Shown: positions 44,397 to 56,120 of the stretch, one piece after another
Layout of the letters: every line of letters begins with the position of its first letter
Numbering within the stretch: position 1 is the stretch's first letter
Origin: Physcomitrium patens
Lineage: Eukaryota; Streptophyta; Bryopsida; Funariales; Funariaceae
DNA length: 64,000 bases
Direction: 5' to 3'
NCBI RefSeq assembly: GCF_000002425.4
Contig: NC_037273.1
Location: forward strand, 4,834,521-4,898,520
Notes under the pieces: model-generated
What the model was told of the DNA's origin: nothing
The model's database searches: none
Seen by the model: only the letters and a program-made list of their open reading frames with translations
Translations under genes and position numbers: made by a program

Positions 44397-44946
44397 TGTC
44401 AATCTGTTAAAGACATAAATTGAAAGAAGCTGCATAAACTCGTGGAATCTGTGTCAAAAGGAAAGTATTAAAATAGAAGAAAATATGAATATTCAAGGAA
44501 GAACTGGAATAATTATTGCCAAAGATTAGAAAACATAAGACTCTAAAATGAGACTAAAAACAAGAAAGGAGGTGAAAAGAGAGAAGATGGCTTTACTCTT
44601 GTCTCTACATAAACTATCTAATTAGAGGCTATGTGGCAATATTCTATAGGACCTCTAATATATGTTGACTTTGTAGGACATATGCCTTGACTTACAAGGC
44701 AAGCTTTTCTATGTGTCGGACACATAATTAGCTTAGTCTTTAAGCTAACAATATGTGTGGGACATGGCCAACTTATTGGCTACGTTTTTAATCCAAAAAA
44801 TCAATTATAGATACCTATAAAGTCAAAGCAGTGTCTATGAAGTTTCTATAGAAGATATTATAGAATTAACTTACTTTTACCTACTTCTACTTACTTCTAC
44901 CTTTTTATATAAGTAATTACTAGCTTACATGTGTATATCTGTGATA
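44397..44946 (-). repeat. E3 5' LTR
   Basis: About 550 bases starting TGTCAATCTGTTAAAG on the plus strand and ending GTGATA before GGATT. It pairs with 37,008-37,561. The leader motif AATATCAGAGCT lies immediately inside it at about 44,372-44,383. Confidence 0.88.
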
Positions 44947-46297
44947 GGATTAAAATAATAAAATTCATATCAATCAATTTTTATATGAATTAAAGAATAA
45001 TATTAAAAATTTATTATTAGAAATATTGAAAGTAGATTTTTTAAAATAATTGTTTTATTCAAGCCATTGCATACAACAATTGACTATTTGAAAGGTTCTA
45101 AGAATAAAGATTTGTTTGAAAAAGAACACATCATGTAATGATGGCACCTCTTAAGTTTTTAAAAACTTATTAATTAAGGTTGGAACTAATACAAATTGAT
45201 ACAATATATTTTAAATCTCTCACTAAGTAAGAAAAGACTTGATTTCATCAAAAAATTTTGTGCCTATATTGTGGAAAAACTAAGCATACTATTTAATATT
45301 ATTCAAATAAACAACACAATTATAAAATAAAAAATAAGGTTCCTAAAGAAGAAAATGTATCAAAAAAATGAATTTCTTTAACTACAATAGGAACTCTGGG
45401 GTTGAAATCATAAGAAACATCTACTAAAAGTCCTATTCTCTCTTTAAATTCCTTATCTTCATTTATAATGAATATATATTTAAGATCTAAGAATCACAAA
45501 GTCTTTTTTTTATTAGATTCAAAAGCTTCATCTAGTTTTATAAATAAAGAACTTGTCAAAAAATAAAAAATATCTTTAGTTAAGAAAGCTAAATCTATTT
45601 TTGTATTGTGATTTGGCTACCATATAAAAATAATATATATGTATATTTAATTTATAATTTAGTATATAATATTATGAAAGCCATGTTATTAGATTTTGAT
45701 TGATTATAAAATGTGATTAGATTATTACTTTGAAATTGTTAGTCTAAAAAGACTATTATTGAGATTGATTTTTATATTGATAATAGCTTTTATATATTTA
45801 GAGCCATTTCTATTAGACATTATTGATTCTTAAAATCTTATTTTATTTTTTTATTTAATATTTAGTATTTAGTATTTAGATACATATTATATAAAATTTA
45901 CTAGAAAAAAGATAAAAGAAAGGTTTTGGTATCAAAATAGATAGTTAGGCCATCTATATAAATGAAAGGAGATGAATGATGAAAATCTCCATTCCTACTA
46001 ACTAAAAGTCATATCTAATGGACTTTAGGGTGGCTGCTCAAGGTCTTATTGGGAATTAAAATTATTATTTTGAAGACATTTGAATATTAAAGACTAAGAT
46101 CAGCAAGTTTAGATTTTGGATATAATTTTGGTGCAAATTTTGTATGATTTGGAGATTTTGTAAAAGAGATATATGTACTCAAAGTTAAGGTGTTGATTTT
46201 GTACCTACTGTCACTCTTTAGAGCATAATGCATGTATGTAGAAAGCAATGAAGAAATAAGCAATTAGGATTAGAGAGAGTATTTTTTTTGTTACATT

Positions 46298-46301
<4 letters not shown>

Positions 46302-46343
<42 letters not shown>
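46302..46343. repeat. (TA)n microsatellite
   Basis: About 21 TA units in the AT-rich insertion within E6. A second run of about 16 units is at 46,855-46,887. Confidence 0.95.
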
Positions 46344-46346
<3 letters not shown>

Positions 46347-46848
46347 TGATGAATTCTAAGTTAGATTGAAGGAGATATTAGAAGTTGAAGTCAGTACTTG
46401 TAATCTAAAGGCAATAAGTGATCCAATTTGTAAGTGGTTGTGTTTTGAGCTACATCTTAAGAAATATGATAAGCTTTTGGCTTGAAGTTTTTAAAAATGT
46501 GTATTATCATATTGTTAAGCTGTATAAAAATTTTAAAGCATTTGAATTCTGGATTTTTGAGATATAAAAAAAATAGTACTCAAGTGTATCTAAATTAGAA
46601 TTTAAAGTATCTATTAGGGTTTCTAAGATATTAGACAATTGGTACTAAATTTATGGTTCATTTTTTTTTTGATAAAGCTTAAAGATAAATGATATACTAT
46701 TCAAAAGATTAAGAAAAATTAATCAATTGGATCAAGAGATATAAAATTATAAAATTTAAGAAAAAATCTTTTTTAGAAAAAAATATTCCAAAAGAATTTT
46801 CATATTATTTGAATATTTTATGTAAAATAAAGGAATTTTTGAGAGCTA

Positions 46849-46854
<6 letters not shown>

Positions 46855-46887
<33 letters not shown>
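46855..46887. repeat. (TA)n microsatellite
   Basis: About 16 TA units in the same AT-rich insertion. Confidence 0.95.
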
Positions 46888-46890
<3 letters not shown>

Positions 46891-47690
46891 AAAAATGAAT
46901 ATATAGAGCCATAATAAAATTTTGATATAAAGATAAGTTTTGAAAGAAAATTATGGATTTTCTTTGAAATTATTAAAAATCTAACTTACTAACAAATGAT
47001 TAGTTAAGATTTGATATAACAAAAGATGTTAAGAAATTTCTAGATGCTTTAGAAAGTCTTATGTACAAACCTCCTTATATATAAAAGATTTTACTAATAA
47101 AATATCTTTTGATATTATTTCATTTATTTATCCTTTATTTTAAAAATAAATTATTTATTAGAACTTGACCAATAAGTTAAAGCTAAATTTTCTATAGCTA
47201 GGTCTTCAATATATTCCCAGATTATAAATCATGCCAAATAATATTATACACATGGGAGAATAAATGGTCGTTCATTGTCTTCTAAAAATGTTACCTATAA
47301 GATTGTTCTTTAAAACGTAAAAATTAAAGATTATGATAGTGGAGTTATATTTAATATAATAAGATCTCCTTTTAATCTAATTATTTTAGGAATATCATGG
47401 TTAAAAAAATATAATCCTTAAATAGATTGAATTTCTTATAATCTTAAATTTTCTTGTAATTTAATCCAAAGTTTGATTAGTCAAATAAAAATATATAAGT
47501 TTAGTACATCCAAACTCCTATTAATAGATACAAGAGCTTTTATGCATGCAAAAAAAAAAGATTATCTTTTGCTATATATACTACATCCATTTTTGATGGT
47601 ACAAAGATGTTAAATGATATTCTTAATCAGTATCAAGGTTTTTAAGACATTTTTGAAAAATAAATGCAAATATTCTTCTAGAGCATTGAT

Positions 47691-47780
47691 TCTTTAAAAA
47701 GGAACTTAATTGATCTTTAAAAAGGAACTTAATTGATCTTTAAAAAGGAACTTAATTGATCTTTAAAAACGAACTTAACT
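47691..47780. repeat. 23-base tandem repeat, nearly four copies
   Basis: TCTTTAAAAAGGAACTTAAT plus TGA is repeated almost exactly nearly four times in the remnant coding region of E6. A local expansion typical of replication slippage in old transposon DNA. Confidence 0.9.
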
Positions 47781-48926
47781 CCCATTTGGACCAATCTATA
47801 GCTTATTGCAAAACAAATTGGTTGCACTAAAAGAGTACATTAACAAAAACTTGGCTAAGAACTTCATATGACTTTTAAAATCTCTAATAAGAACTCTTAT
47901 CTTGTTTGTAAAGAAAAATGATGGATCTCTACAGATGTGCATAGACTACTAATGACTTAATAAGATCACTATTAAGAACAAGTAACTTTTATCTTTAATT
48001 TCAAAAGTTCTTGAGCAAGTTAATTAATCAAAGATCTACACAAAAGTAGAACTACAAGGAGCATACAACCTCATTTGCATCAAAAAAAAAAGATAAATAG
48101 AAGACTATTTTTTGAAATAAGTATGGACAATTTGAATACAATGCCATGTTTTTTGGATTCACAAATGTATTAGCTACATTTCAATACCTAAGGAATAATA
48201 ATTTTTGTAAGTTATTTGATGATTTTATCATCAATTATTTAGATGACATTCTAATCTACTCTCAAAATACAAAAGAACATAAATTTCATATTTTTTGTGT
48301 GTTACAAAAGTTAAAGATATAGAATTATAAACCAAAATGGAAAAGTGTGTATTCTATACTACAAAAGTTGATTTTTTAGACCTTATAATTGATTCAAAAA
48401 AAAATCTAAACCATCATTAATTAAAAAATTTCAAAAATAAAAAAAGATGTATAATATTTTTTAGATTTTGCCAATTAATATTGGATCTTCATTAAGAACT
48501 TTTTTCAAATTATAGCTCCACTTACATGTTTGAGTTGTAAAGACAAACTTGAATAGAATAAAGAAGCTAAAGTAATGTTTAATACTTTAAAGAAGAAATC
48601 TATTTTTTTACCAATTTTATATTGCATAAATTTTTTTAAGGCATTCTTTATAGAAAAAAATGCATCTAACTTTTCCTTGAATGTAGTATTTTGACAAATA
48701 AGAATAGATAACAAACTCTATTTAATAGCTTTTTATTCCAAAAAGAATTCAACATCAAAGATTAACTATATAATCTATAATAAATAATTTCTTATAATTA
48801 TAGATTATTTCTAAGAATTATGTCTATAATAGGATATATATAAGATATTTTATTATTGATATATAAAAATAGGTAGTTAGAGCTATATTTGAAAAGTTTT
48901 TAGAAGTTTTTAGAATTAGGGCTAGG

Positions 48927-49215
48927 TGTCACGGTCATACTCATGTAAGCTAGTAATTACATATACAAATAGGTGGAAGTAAGTAAAAGTAGATAAAAGT
49001 AAATTAATTCTATAGTATTTAATATGAAAGCTTCCTAGAAGCTTTATAGACGTTGCTTTGACTTCATAGGTATCTTTAATTGACTTTTTGGATTAGAAAC
49101 GTGATAAACAAGTTGGCCATGTACCACACATGTTGTTAGCTTGAAGATCAAGCTAACTATGTGGCCCACACGTAGAAAAACTTGCCTTGTAAGTCAAGGC
49201 ATGTGTCTTACAAAG
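48927..49215 (+). repeat. E6 3' LTR, truncated
   Basis: Starts TGTCACGGTCATACTCATG and runs in the plus orientation until cut by the E4 LTR at 49,216. It is the reverse complement of about 49,488-49,776 of E4, so the two LTRs lie head to head. Confidence 0.85.
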
Positions 49216-49776
49216 TGTCAAGGATAAGAACTCGATGAAAAAACAATTCAAACAGGTGAGCCTTCACTCAAAGAGAAGTTATAAAATATATATAAACAAG
49301 TATGTACATTGAAAGAGAAACTGGAATGGCTATTGCCAAAAGACAAGAAAACTAGAGACCCTTGAAACTAGACTGGAAGCAAGAAAGGAGTTGACAAGAG
49401 TGAAGAAGCCTTCACTCTTGTCTCTATATATACTATCTAACTAAGGGCTACGTGGCGATGTTCTATAGGACCTCCAATATGTGTTGACTTTGTAGGACAC
49501 ATGCTTTGACTTACAAGGCAAGTTTTTCTACGTGTGGGCCACATAGTTAGCTTGATCTTCAAGCTAACAATATGTGTGGTACATGGCCAACTTGTTGACC
49601 ACATTTCTAATCCAAAAAGTCAATTAAAGACATCTATGAAGTCAAAGCAGCATCTATGAAGCTTCTAGGAAGCTTCCATATTAAATACTATAGAATTAAC
49701 TTACTTTTACTTATTGTTACTTACTTCTACCCATTTGTATATGTAATTACTAGCTTACATGATTATGTCCGTGACA
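49216..49776 (-). repeat. E4 3' LTR, full length (561 bases)
   Basis: Plus-strand ends TGTCAAGGATAAG and ...TCCGTGACA, followed by a polypurine tract (AAGGGGGGATAA on the minus strand). Exactly as long as the E1 LTR at 58,263-58,823. It was inserted into the E6 LTR; CAAAG at 49,211-49,215 is the left target-site candidate. TATA-proximal stem-loop at 49,393-49,422. Confidence 0.88.
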
Positions 49777-50419
49777 TTATCCCCCCTTCTAGGGACGAGT
49801 TCCACGAGGAGTGGTCATTATATGTTGAGGAAATCTATGATGCGACGAATTGTATTCGCCACATACTCTGATCTTTGTTCTCTTTGAAGATGATTGATAG
49901 GGCCTCTCAATTATCGGTAGTGTCCCATACCAGTGCGGGAAGACCGCCTAGTTATTTGATCATTGTTGAGGCCTTCGTAACTTCCTTCCAATAGAATATT
50001 TGGAACTCCATCAGGAGTTGTTTCTACCTCTAGTACAATCACGAAACATCGGGAGTCCCTTCCCAAATCGTGATACCAAATGCATTGTATCTCGCCATCT
50101 ATTCGAGGAAGAACATGTCATTCTTGAAGATCTTCGTCTTGATTGCGTCGTCTTGAAGGTTGTGACAATCGTAATGTCTCATCCGGTAAGTCAGCAAATG
50201 AAGGCTCTTGAGTCGAATTGGCTGGTTGTTGGTTCTCCATCTCCTGAGCGTCACTACTATAAAGAAGCTACGAATAAGAATTGAAAGTAGAATGTTATCT
50301 TGCCTAGATGTTGTTTCTTTTATAAAGAAGGTTTTCATCTTGATTTTGATGGATGTCGTCGATGAAAAGCCTCTACCGCCTTTGCTGCATTTGCAAGATT
50401 CTTTATTGGCTCCCATGTG
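49216..50419 (-). mobile_element. E4: 3' fragment of a chromovirus of the E1/E3 family
   Basis: Minus-strand fragment: a complete 561-base 3' LTR (49,216-49,776), polypurine tract, remnant of the small 3' ORF (about 49.8-50.24 kb) and the end of the chromodomain region (about 50.3-50.42 kb). It is cut at 50,420 by copy B of the telomere-like-repeat element. The remaining internal part and 5' LTR are not found in the window. Broken. The LTR is close to that of E1, so it is younger than E3 and E6. Confidence 0.8.
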
Positions 50420-51539
50420 CGTTGTCGTAATGTGTGAAGTCTTGCTTGAGAATGCTCCGGGCACCTGGCTGTAGAAGGAAGAATAGAAATTGCGGTAACA
50501 AAATCCTAAATAGAATACTAACAATGCTCTAATTAGACTATAATAATGGTAAACAAACGTAATCAAATTCAAAACAACTCAAAGAAATTTCAAACAAACA
50601 ATAAATTTTTTTAAAAAATATTTTAATAATCACAAATTTTACTCAAATATATGTCAATTCAACCTTAATTTAATTTTAGTTAAAACCCTATTGAATTTCA
50701 CTCAACTTTAGACCAAACCTAATTAAATCTTAAACCCTAATAATTCCTAATTCCTAAGTCAAATCCTAGACAAATCTTAAATTAAACCCTATTCCAAACC
50801 CTAAACCCTAAACCAAATCCTAAATCAAATCCTAAATCAAACCCTAATCCAACCCTAAACCCTAAATCCTAAACCAAACCTTAAATAAAATCTTAACCAA
50901 ATCCTAATCCAAACCCTAAATCCAACCCTAACCAAATCCTAAACCCTAATCCAAACCCTAATCCAAATCCTAATCCAACCCTAAACTATAATCCAAATCC
51001 TAAATCCTAAACCAAACCTTAAATCAAACCCTAACCAAATCTTAGTCCAAAATCTAATCCAAATCATAAATCAAATCCTAACCAAATCCTAAATCCTAAT
51101 CCAAACCCTAATCCAAATCCTAATCCAATCCTAAACTCTAATCTAAATCCTAAACCCTAAATCAAACCTTAAATCAAACCCCTAACCAAACTCTAATCCA
51201 AATCCTAATCCAAACCCTAAATCAAACCCCTAACCAAACTCTAATCCAAATCCTAATCCAAACCCTAAATCAAACCCTAATCAAACCCTAATCCCTAATT
51301 CAAACCCTAATCCAAATCCTAACCAACCCTAATTCAAACCCTAATCCAAATCCTAAGCCAAATCCTAGTAATTCCTATGACAGATTTAAACCTCAATATC
51401 TAATAAATAAACCGTTGATCTCAATTCAAAATTTACACACTTCTTAAAAATCAAATTCAAAATAAGTAAAAAAAATTTGAAAAGGATTGGAGTTACCAAA
51501 TTGACAAAAACTGTAAAATTGTGTTCGGGTGTTAGCCGG
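50420..51539. mobile_element. Telomere-like-repeat element, copy B, truncated
   Basis: Opposite orientation to copy A. Its left end (GTTGTCGTAATGTGTGAAGT) and the segment before the E2 LTR (TTGAGATCAACGG-type when reversed) match the two sides of the copy A array. The right end stops at the E2 LTR, and the rest of the element is not found beyond E2. It contains the better-preserved telomere-like array. No coding content. Confidence 0.65.
50690..51365. repeat. Degenerate telomere-like (CCCTAAA) array
   Basis: About 675 bases of interspersed CCCTAAA, CCCTAAT and TCCTAAA/TCCAA units, for example AACCCTAAACCCTAAACC, with no strict period. It belongs to copy B and has an inverted, more decayed counterpart at 42,295-42,660, so it is part of a mobile element and not a chromosome end. 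Confidence 0.9.
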
Positions 51540-52012
51540 TGTCACGGACACAAAATATAGACTTGAAATCTAAAAAGAAGTTCAAGAAGAAGTGACAGAA
51601 CTATATTAAACAGATGAGTATAAGAACAACACCAGAAAGGTGAGCTAGAACTCCAAGAGATGTGTTGTCGAGACTGAAAAACTCTTCAACCTCGACTCCT
51701 ATATATACTACTGGCCTATGGTTCTAAGGAAGCGCATCAAGAAGCTTTCCAAGAACTATGAAGCTTCTCGAGCAACTACCCAAGAGCTATGAAGCTTCTC
51801 AAGTAACTTCCTAGAATCTACTAAAATATTCTAAGAATCTTCTAGAGCCTACTAAGGGATCTTTAGAGAATCTTTAAAGAATATTCTAAGAGAATCTTTA
51901 AAGAATATTCTAAGAGAATATTCAAAGAATCTTCTGGAAGTTTCTAGAGACTTCTTTCTAGAAGGTTCTAGAAACTTGTCTCTAAAAAGGTCTAAGGACT
52001 ATGTCCCTAACA
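51540..52012 (-). repeat. E2 3' LTR (473 bases)
   Basis: Plus-strand ends TGTCACGGACAC and ...GTCCCTAACA, paired with 57,602-58,073. A stem-loop beside the TATA box lies at 51,667-51,696. The U3 part is dense in GAA/TTC blocks. Confidence 0.95.
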
Positions 52013-52062
52013 TCACCTCCTCCTTTAGCTACGAGGTCTCCGAGAAGCAATGTTATCGTCAG

Positions 52063-52383
52063 TCAATACCAACGCAAGAAAATGAAGATCTGTCGCATAA
52101 CCTCTGCTATGAACTCCAATTGTTGTTCACGAGGCAAGTGATTCAATGGTCCTTGAAGCCAATGGTAGTGGCCCACGCCTTCAACTTCTGACCCAGTTTG
52201 AACCTCCGTGTCTTCATTGTGAAATTGTCCTACAAACACTCCTTCTAGCTGACCATTGTAGGCAGGCTCGACCTCAAATACAATCACCAGCGATTTGTTG
52301 CTCAGAATCCTTCGACGTCGTCGTGGTGCAGGCGATTCTTCATCTCGCGGTCGTCTTCGTGAGCTAGTTGCTTGAGATGACAT
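52063..52383 (-). CDS. E2 small 3' ORF, conserved unknown protein (106 aa)
   Basis: Intact ATG-to-stop frame between the chromodomain end (52,556) and the 3' LTR (from 52,012). The N-terminus is strongly basic (SSRRRPRDEESPAPRRRRR), followed by a region ending VEGVGHYHWLQGPLNHLPRE and a hydrophobic-edged helix-like tail. The GHYHWLQGPLNHLPREQQ core aligns with GHYRWLRGPINHLRREQR of the E1 ORF at 58,865-59,287. No signal peptide or membrane segment, so it does not look like an envelope protein. Basic residues suggest nucleic-acid binding, which is inference. Chromoviruses normally end with the chromodomain, so this is an extra gene. Confidence 0.7.
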   Translation of the reverse strand: MSSQATSSRRRPRDEESPAPRRRRRILSNKSLVIVFEVEPAYNGQLEGVFVGQFHNEDTEVQTGSEVEGVGHYHWLQGPLNHLPREQQLEFIAEVMRQIFIFLRWY

Positions 52384-52549
52384 GACAAGTGTAGTATCTT
52401 AGCTATCCATATTCAAAGGCTAAAACAATAAGAACAAACTTGGGCTACTAACAAAGTTCTACGCTATCTTGGAGAGAATGACTACATCAACTATGGATTT
52501 TGGTGGTGCTCTCTCTTCTTTTCTGTTTTCTGGATGAGCAAGCTTCAGT

Positions 52550-55500
52550 AAGAAGCTATCGTCGAACCGGCTTGGGTTTCTCAGGATATCGTCGATGAAA
52601 CTCTTGTACCTTTTGCGGCGCATTCGCGAGATTTTCGGTCGGCTCCCATGTTTGTTCATTAATATCGTAACTGCTCCAATGCACAAAGTATTCTAATTTA
52701 CCCCGTCTTTGTCGTGAATCCAGGACCTTTTCCACCTCGTATTCTTCGTGGTTCTCTATTTCTATGCTAGGTGGTGGACATTGTACTCTTCCAGGAAAAG
52801 ACGATTCTCGATAAGGCTCCAACAAAAAAACATGAAAGACAGGATGTACCTTCATAGTAGTTGGTAACTCCAGACGATACGCTACAGGATTGATCTGCTT
52901 CTGGATAACAAATGGTCCCAATCTTCGATAGTCCAATTTGTCACATGGCCGCTTGGTCTTAATATTTCGTCGAAGCAGCCAAACTTTGTCTCCAATCGTG
53001 AATTTAGGTGCCTGATTCTGAAATTTGTCCACGGACGCCTTGTAAGATTCTTGGGCAGTTTACAATTGAAGCTTCAATGTAGTTTGAAGTTGCGAAAGCT
53101 CCTTCACCAATCCTTCAGCTGCCGGATTGTTAATCGTTGACGAACTCCATAAGTCAAGCTTTGGATGGTATCCATAATTGGAAAAGAATGGCGTTTGTTG
53201 AGTTGACGCATGAAGGGTGTTGTTATATGCGAATTCGGCTAGCGGTAGATATGCGGCCCAATCATCTTGTTGATAGTTGATGGTGCAACGTAAATATTGC
53301 TCTAAAACTTGATTCACCCGTTCTGTTTGGCCGTCCGTTTGAGGATGAAATGCCGAAGAAAGCTTGATATCCACCTTCAATATCTCAAAAAGAGATTTCC
53401 AAAACTTTGACACAAACTGGGTTCCTCGATCCGATACGATATCATCTGATAGACTATGATATCGATACACATTATCAAGAAAGAGTCTTGTTGTGTCTTC
53501 GTTTGACGATGTCTTCTTGCAAGGGACAAAATGCGCCATCTTTGTAAGCCGGTCTACGACAACAAAAATGCTGTCAAATGAATTCGATGGTGGTAGATCC
53601 GTAATAAAGTCCATGGAAACCAAAGACCATAGTCGGCGCGGAATAGGCAATGGCTGTAGAAGTCCATAAGGTCGATGTTGAGGGTTTTTGGATCTTGAAC
53701 AAATGTCACAAGATACAACAAAATCTTTCATATCCTTCCACATTTGAGGCCACCAGAAATCGCGGGAAAGAAGTTCCAAGGTCTTATTGAATCCAAAATG
53801 TCCTGCAGCTGGAAAGTCATGACGAGATTGAAGAACTCAGAGTCGTATTGGCCCTTTTGGGATATACAACCGCTCTTCGAAATATACTAGATCTCCTTCC
53901 ATCTTGAATTTATCATGACTAGCATGTTGCTTGATATCAAGGGCTAGAGAATCTTCAATAGTTGCGGCCCGTACCTGGTCAAGGAAGTCAGCATCAATTG
54001 GTACAATAGCTGCGTTGAGCCGAAATTTCTCTGGCTTCAACAATGTCGTGCACTGTTGATCAAATGCTGCATCTCCAGCCTTTGGCACGAGATATGATCT
54101 CCTTGATAATGCATCGGAGAACCCTTGTTGCTTCCCAGGCCGATAAGTAATAACAAAGTCGAACCTGGATAGTGACATACTCCACCGAGCTTGACGCCGA
54201 TTCAAAACCCGAGCCGACATAAAATACTCCAAATTCTTGTGATCCGTATATACGGTCACTGGATGTGCAGTTCCTTCGAGAAAGTGGCGCCACTCTTGGA
54301 AAGAATCTACTATAGCAAGGAGTTCCTTATCATGGATCTCATAGTTGATCTCAACAGCAGAGAATTTTCGAGAATAGAACGCAACTGGATGGAGCTTCTC
54401 ATCTACGCCCATCTGTGAAAGTACAGCTCCCAAAGCAAAATCCGAAGCATCTGTCTCCAAATAAAAGGCCTTTGTAAAGTCCGGATGTACCAAGATTGGA
54501 GCTGTAGTAAATACCATCTTCAAATCTTGAAATGCTTTTTCTGCGATAGGTCCCCATTCGAGCTTGTCCTTGCACGTTAACCGAGTGAGGGGGGCAGCAA
54601 CTTGAGAATAATTCTTGATGAAGATTCGATAGTAGTTAGCAAATCCAAGAAAACATTGTACGTCCCTAACCGTCTTCAGAACTTCCCAAGACATGATTGC
54701 TTCCACCTTCTTTGGATCCATCTTCAAGCCTTCCGTAGTCGCGATGAACCCAAAAACTCCATCTCAGTTTGGTGAAATAAGCACTTCTCCAATTTGGCAA
54801 AGAGTCCTCGCTCCCATAGTTTTTTGAGTACCAGACGAATGTGCTTCTCATGTTCTTCCTCGTTCTTAGAAAATATCAAAATATCATCTAAATAGATGAC
54901 AACAAAATCGTCTAGATGCTCTCGAAAGATGTCATTCATCATGTGTTGAAAGATCGCTGGAGCATTAGTAAGACCAAATGGCATGACATTGTATTCAAAA
55001 TGGCCATACCTTGTTCGAAAAGCTGTCTTCCATTCATCTCCTTCCTTGATTCGCACAAGGTTGTAAGCTCCCCTTAGGTCAATCTTTGTAAAGATCCTTG
55101 CACGCCCAAGTTGTTCTAGAAGACCAGAGATCAAAGGCAGTGGGTAGCGATTCTTTTTTGTCACCTTGTTGAGACCTCGATAGTCCACGCACATCCATAG
55201 TGAGCCATCTTTCTTCTTCACAAATAAGATTGGTGCCCCAGCTGGCGACTTCGAATGACGGATGAAGTTCTTGGATGGATTCTCATCAATGTACTTCCGC
55301 AACTCAGTCAACTCCGTCTGCGACAAATTGTAGATTGGTCCAAAAGGTGGTTGTGCTCCTTCTTGCAATTCAATGGCACAGTCATAGGGTCGATGCTCTG
55401 GCAGCATATCAGCATTCTTCTTTTCAAAGACATCTTTGAATTCTTCATACTGCTTTGGAATAACCAAAGTCGGAGTTGCATCTTCTCGAGTCGGAGTTGC

Positions 55501-56120
55501 GAAGATGACAAGAGGTGTATTTTGCTTGGCTTTCTTCATGAAAGCCCTTGCACCTATAAACAAGGATTTTTTTCTAGACATTGTCTTGGCAGATTCCACC
55601 TTCAAGGAGTTTGTTGGAAATGTCACTTTCCGCAACTTCCAATCTATCAATGGATTATATCTATCAAGCCAAGATAGTCCCAAAATGATAGGACATGAAG
55701 GGGTCTTGATAACATTAAACACAATATTGCTCTCATGGTTTTCAAGACGTACCTTCAATGGTTTAGTTTCATGGATAACATTGCCCGAAGATAATGGTCG
55801 TTCGTCTATGACTTCTACATGGACAGGCTTAAGTTTCTTTACAAGAGAAATATTGTGAAGCTTGGCAAACTCTTCATCTATAAAGCAAGCAGATGCACCC
55901 GAGTCTAATAAAGCATCGACTTGTAGTTCTTGAATACCCAGATGTAAAGGTACCATAAAACAATCTGAAGGTTGAGCTGAGAGAAAGGGACCTTGATTAA
56001 TTTTGGATGTTGAGATGTCCAGCCGCACGGTCCCTATTGTGGCTGGGCGTCCTTGTTTTCCTGCGTGCTTGTACTCCTGAGTCTTGTTGTTTGAGGCTTC
56101 TGTTTCTTCCGACAATCTAC
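52550..56120 (-). pseudogene. E2 pol region: protease, RT, RNase H, integrase, chromodomain
   Basis: Minus-strand order: aspartic protease (ALLDSGASACFIDEEF), reverse transcriptase (KIDLRGAYNLVRIKEGDEWK; YLDDILIFS), RNase H (ETDASDFALGAVLSQ; YTDHKNLEYF), integrase with an HHCC zinc region (CDICSRSK), a DDE-type core (MDFITDLP; FHPQTDGQTERVNQ) and GPY/F-like segment, then a chromodomain (YEVEKVLDSRQRRGKLEYFV; SYDINEQTWEP). The chromodomain defines the chromovirus clade and is known to guide integration into particular chromatin. A fossil with a few breaks. Confidence 0.92.

Larger units (their letters stand above)
37008..44946 (-). mobile_element. E3: Ty3/gypsy chromovirus fossil nested in E6
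   Basis: Minus-strand element with both LTRs (5' LTR 44,397-44,946; 3' LTR 37,008-37,561) and a perfect 5-base target duplication GGATT at 37,003-37,007 and 44,947-44,951, so its insertion into E6 gag is certain. Parts on the minus strand: leader with TATCAGAGC-type primer-binding motif about 44.27-44.39 kb; gag about 43.5-44.2; protease from about 43.4 kb, interrupted by the element at 41,264-42,983; reverse transcriptase about 40.1-41.3; RNase H about 39.4-40.1; integrase about 38.5-39.4; chromodomain about 38.1-38.5; remnant of the small 3' ORF about 37.6-38.0. Heavily broken (well over ten breaks). The LTRs differ by roughly 12% over the stretch I compared, so it is fairly old. Confidence 0.88.
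45612..47225. mobile_element. Unclassified insertion in the E6 protease region
   Basis: E6 protease homology stops near 45,612 and resumes near 47,225 with an ISWLKKYNP-type segment. The intervening 1.6 kb is AT-rich and non-coding and includes two (TA)n runs. Its left end (TTGTGATTTGGCTACC) resembles the end of copy A read in reverse (TGTTGTGAT...TGGCCACC), and it interrupts the gene at almost the same protease position. It may be a much decayed relative of copy A. Boundaries are approximate. Confidence 0.4.
36018..49215 (+). mobile_element. E6: old Ty3/gypsy chromovirus fossil, interrupted by younger elements
   Basis: Plus-strand element, the oldest in the cluster. Parts: partial 5' LTR at 36,018 to about 36,385; gag remnant 36.4-37.0 kb (EKFDGTKLKFQGF resembles the EKFDGTRSKFRGF of E1); after the nested E3, gag resumes at 44,952 and continues to the protease remnant (about 45.4-45.6 kb); a further insertion of about 1.6 kb; protease/reverse transcriptase and RNase H remnants 47.2-48.8 kb (FVKKNDGSL, YLDDILIYS); and a truncated LTR at 48,927-49,215. 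The integrase region is not seen. Heavily broken (well over ten breaks) and very AT-rich, hence old. Same family as E3, E4 and E1. Confidence 0.8.

Noticed and set aside
50690-51365. True telomere or chromosome end
   Set aside because: Units are degenerate and mixed, embedded between retroelements, and have an inverted counterpart inside E3.
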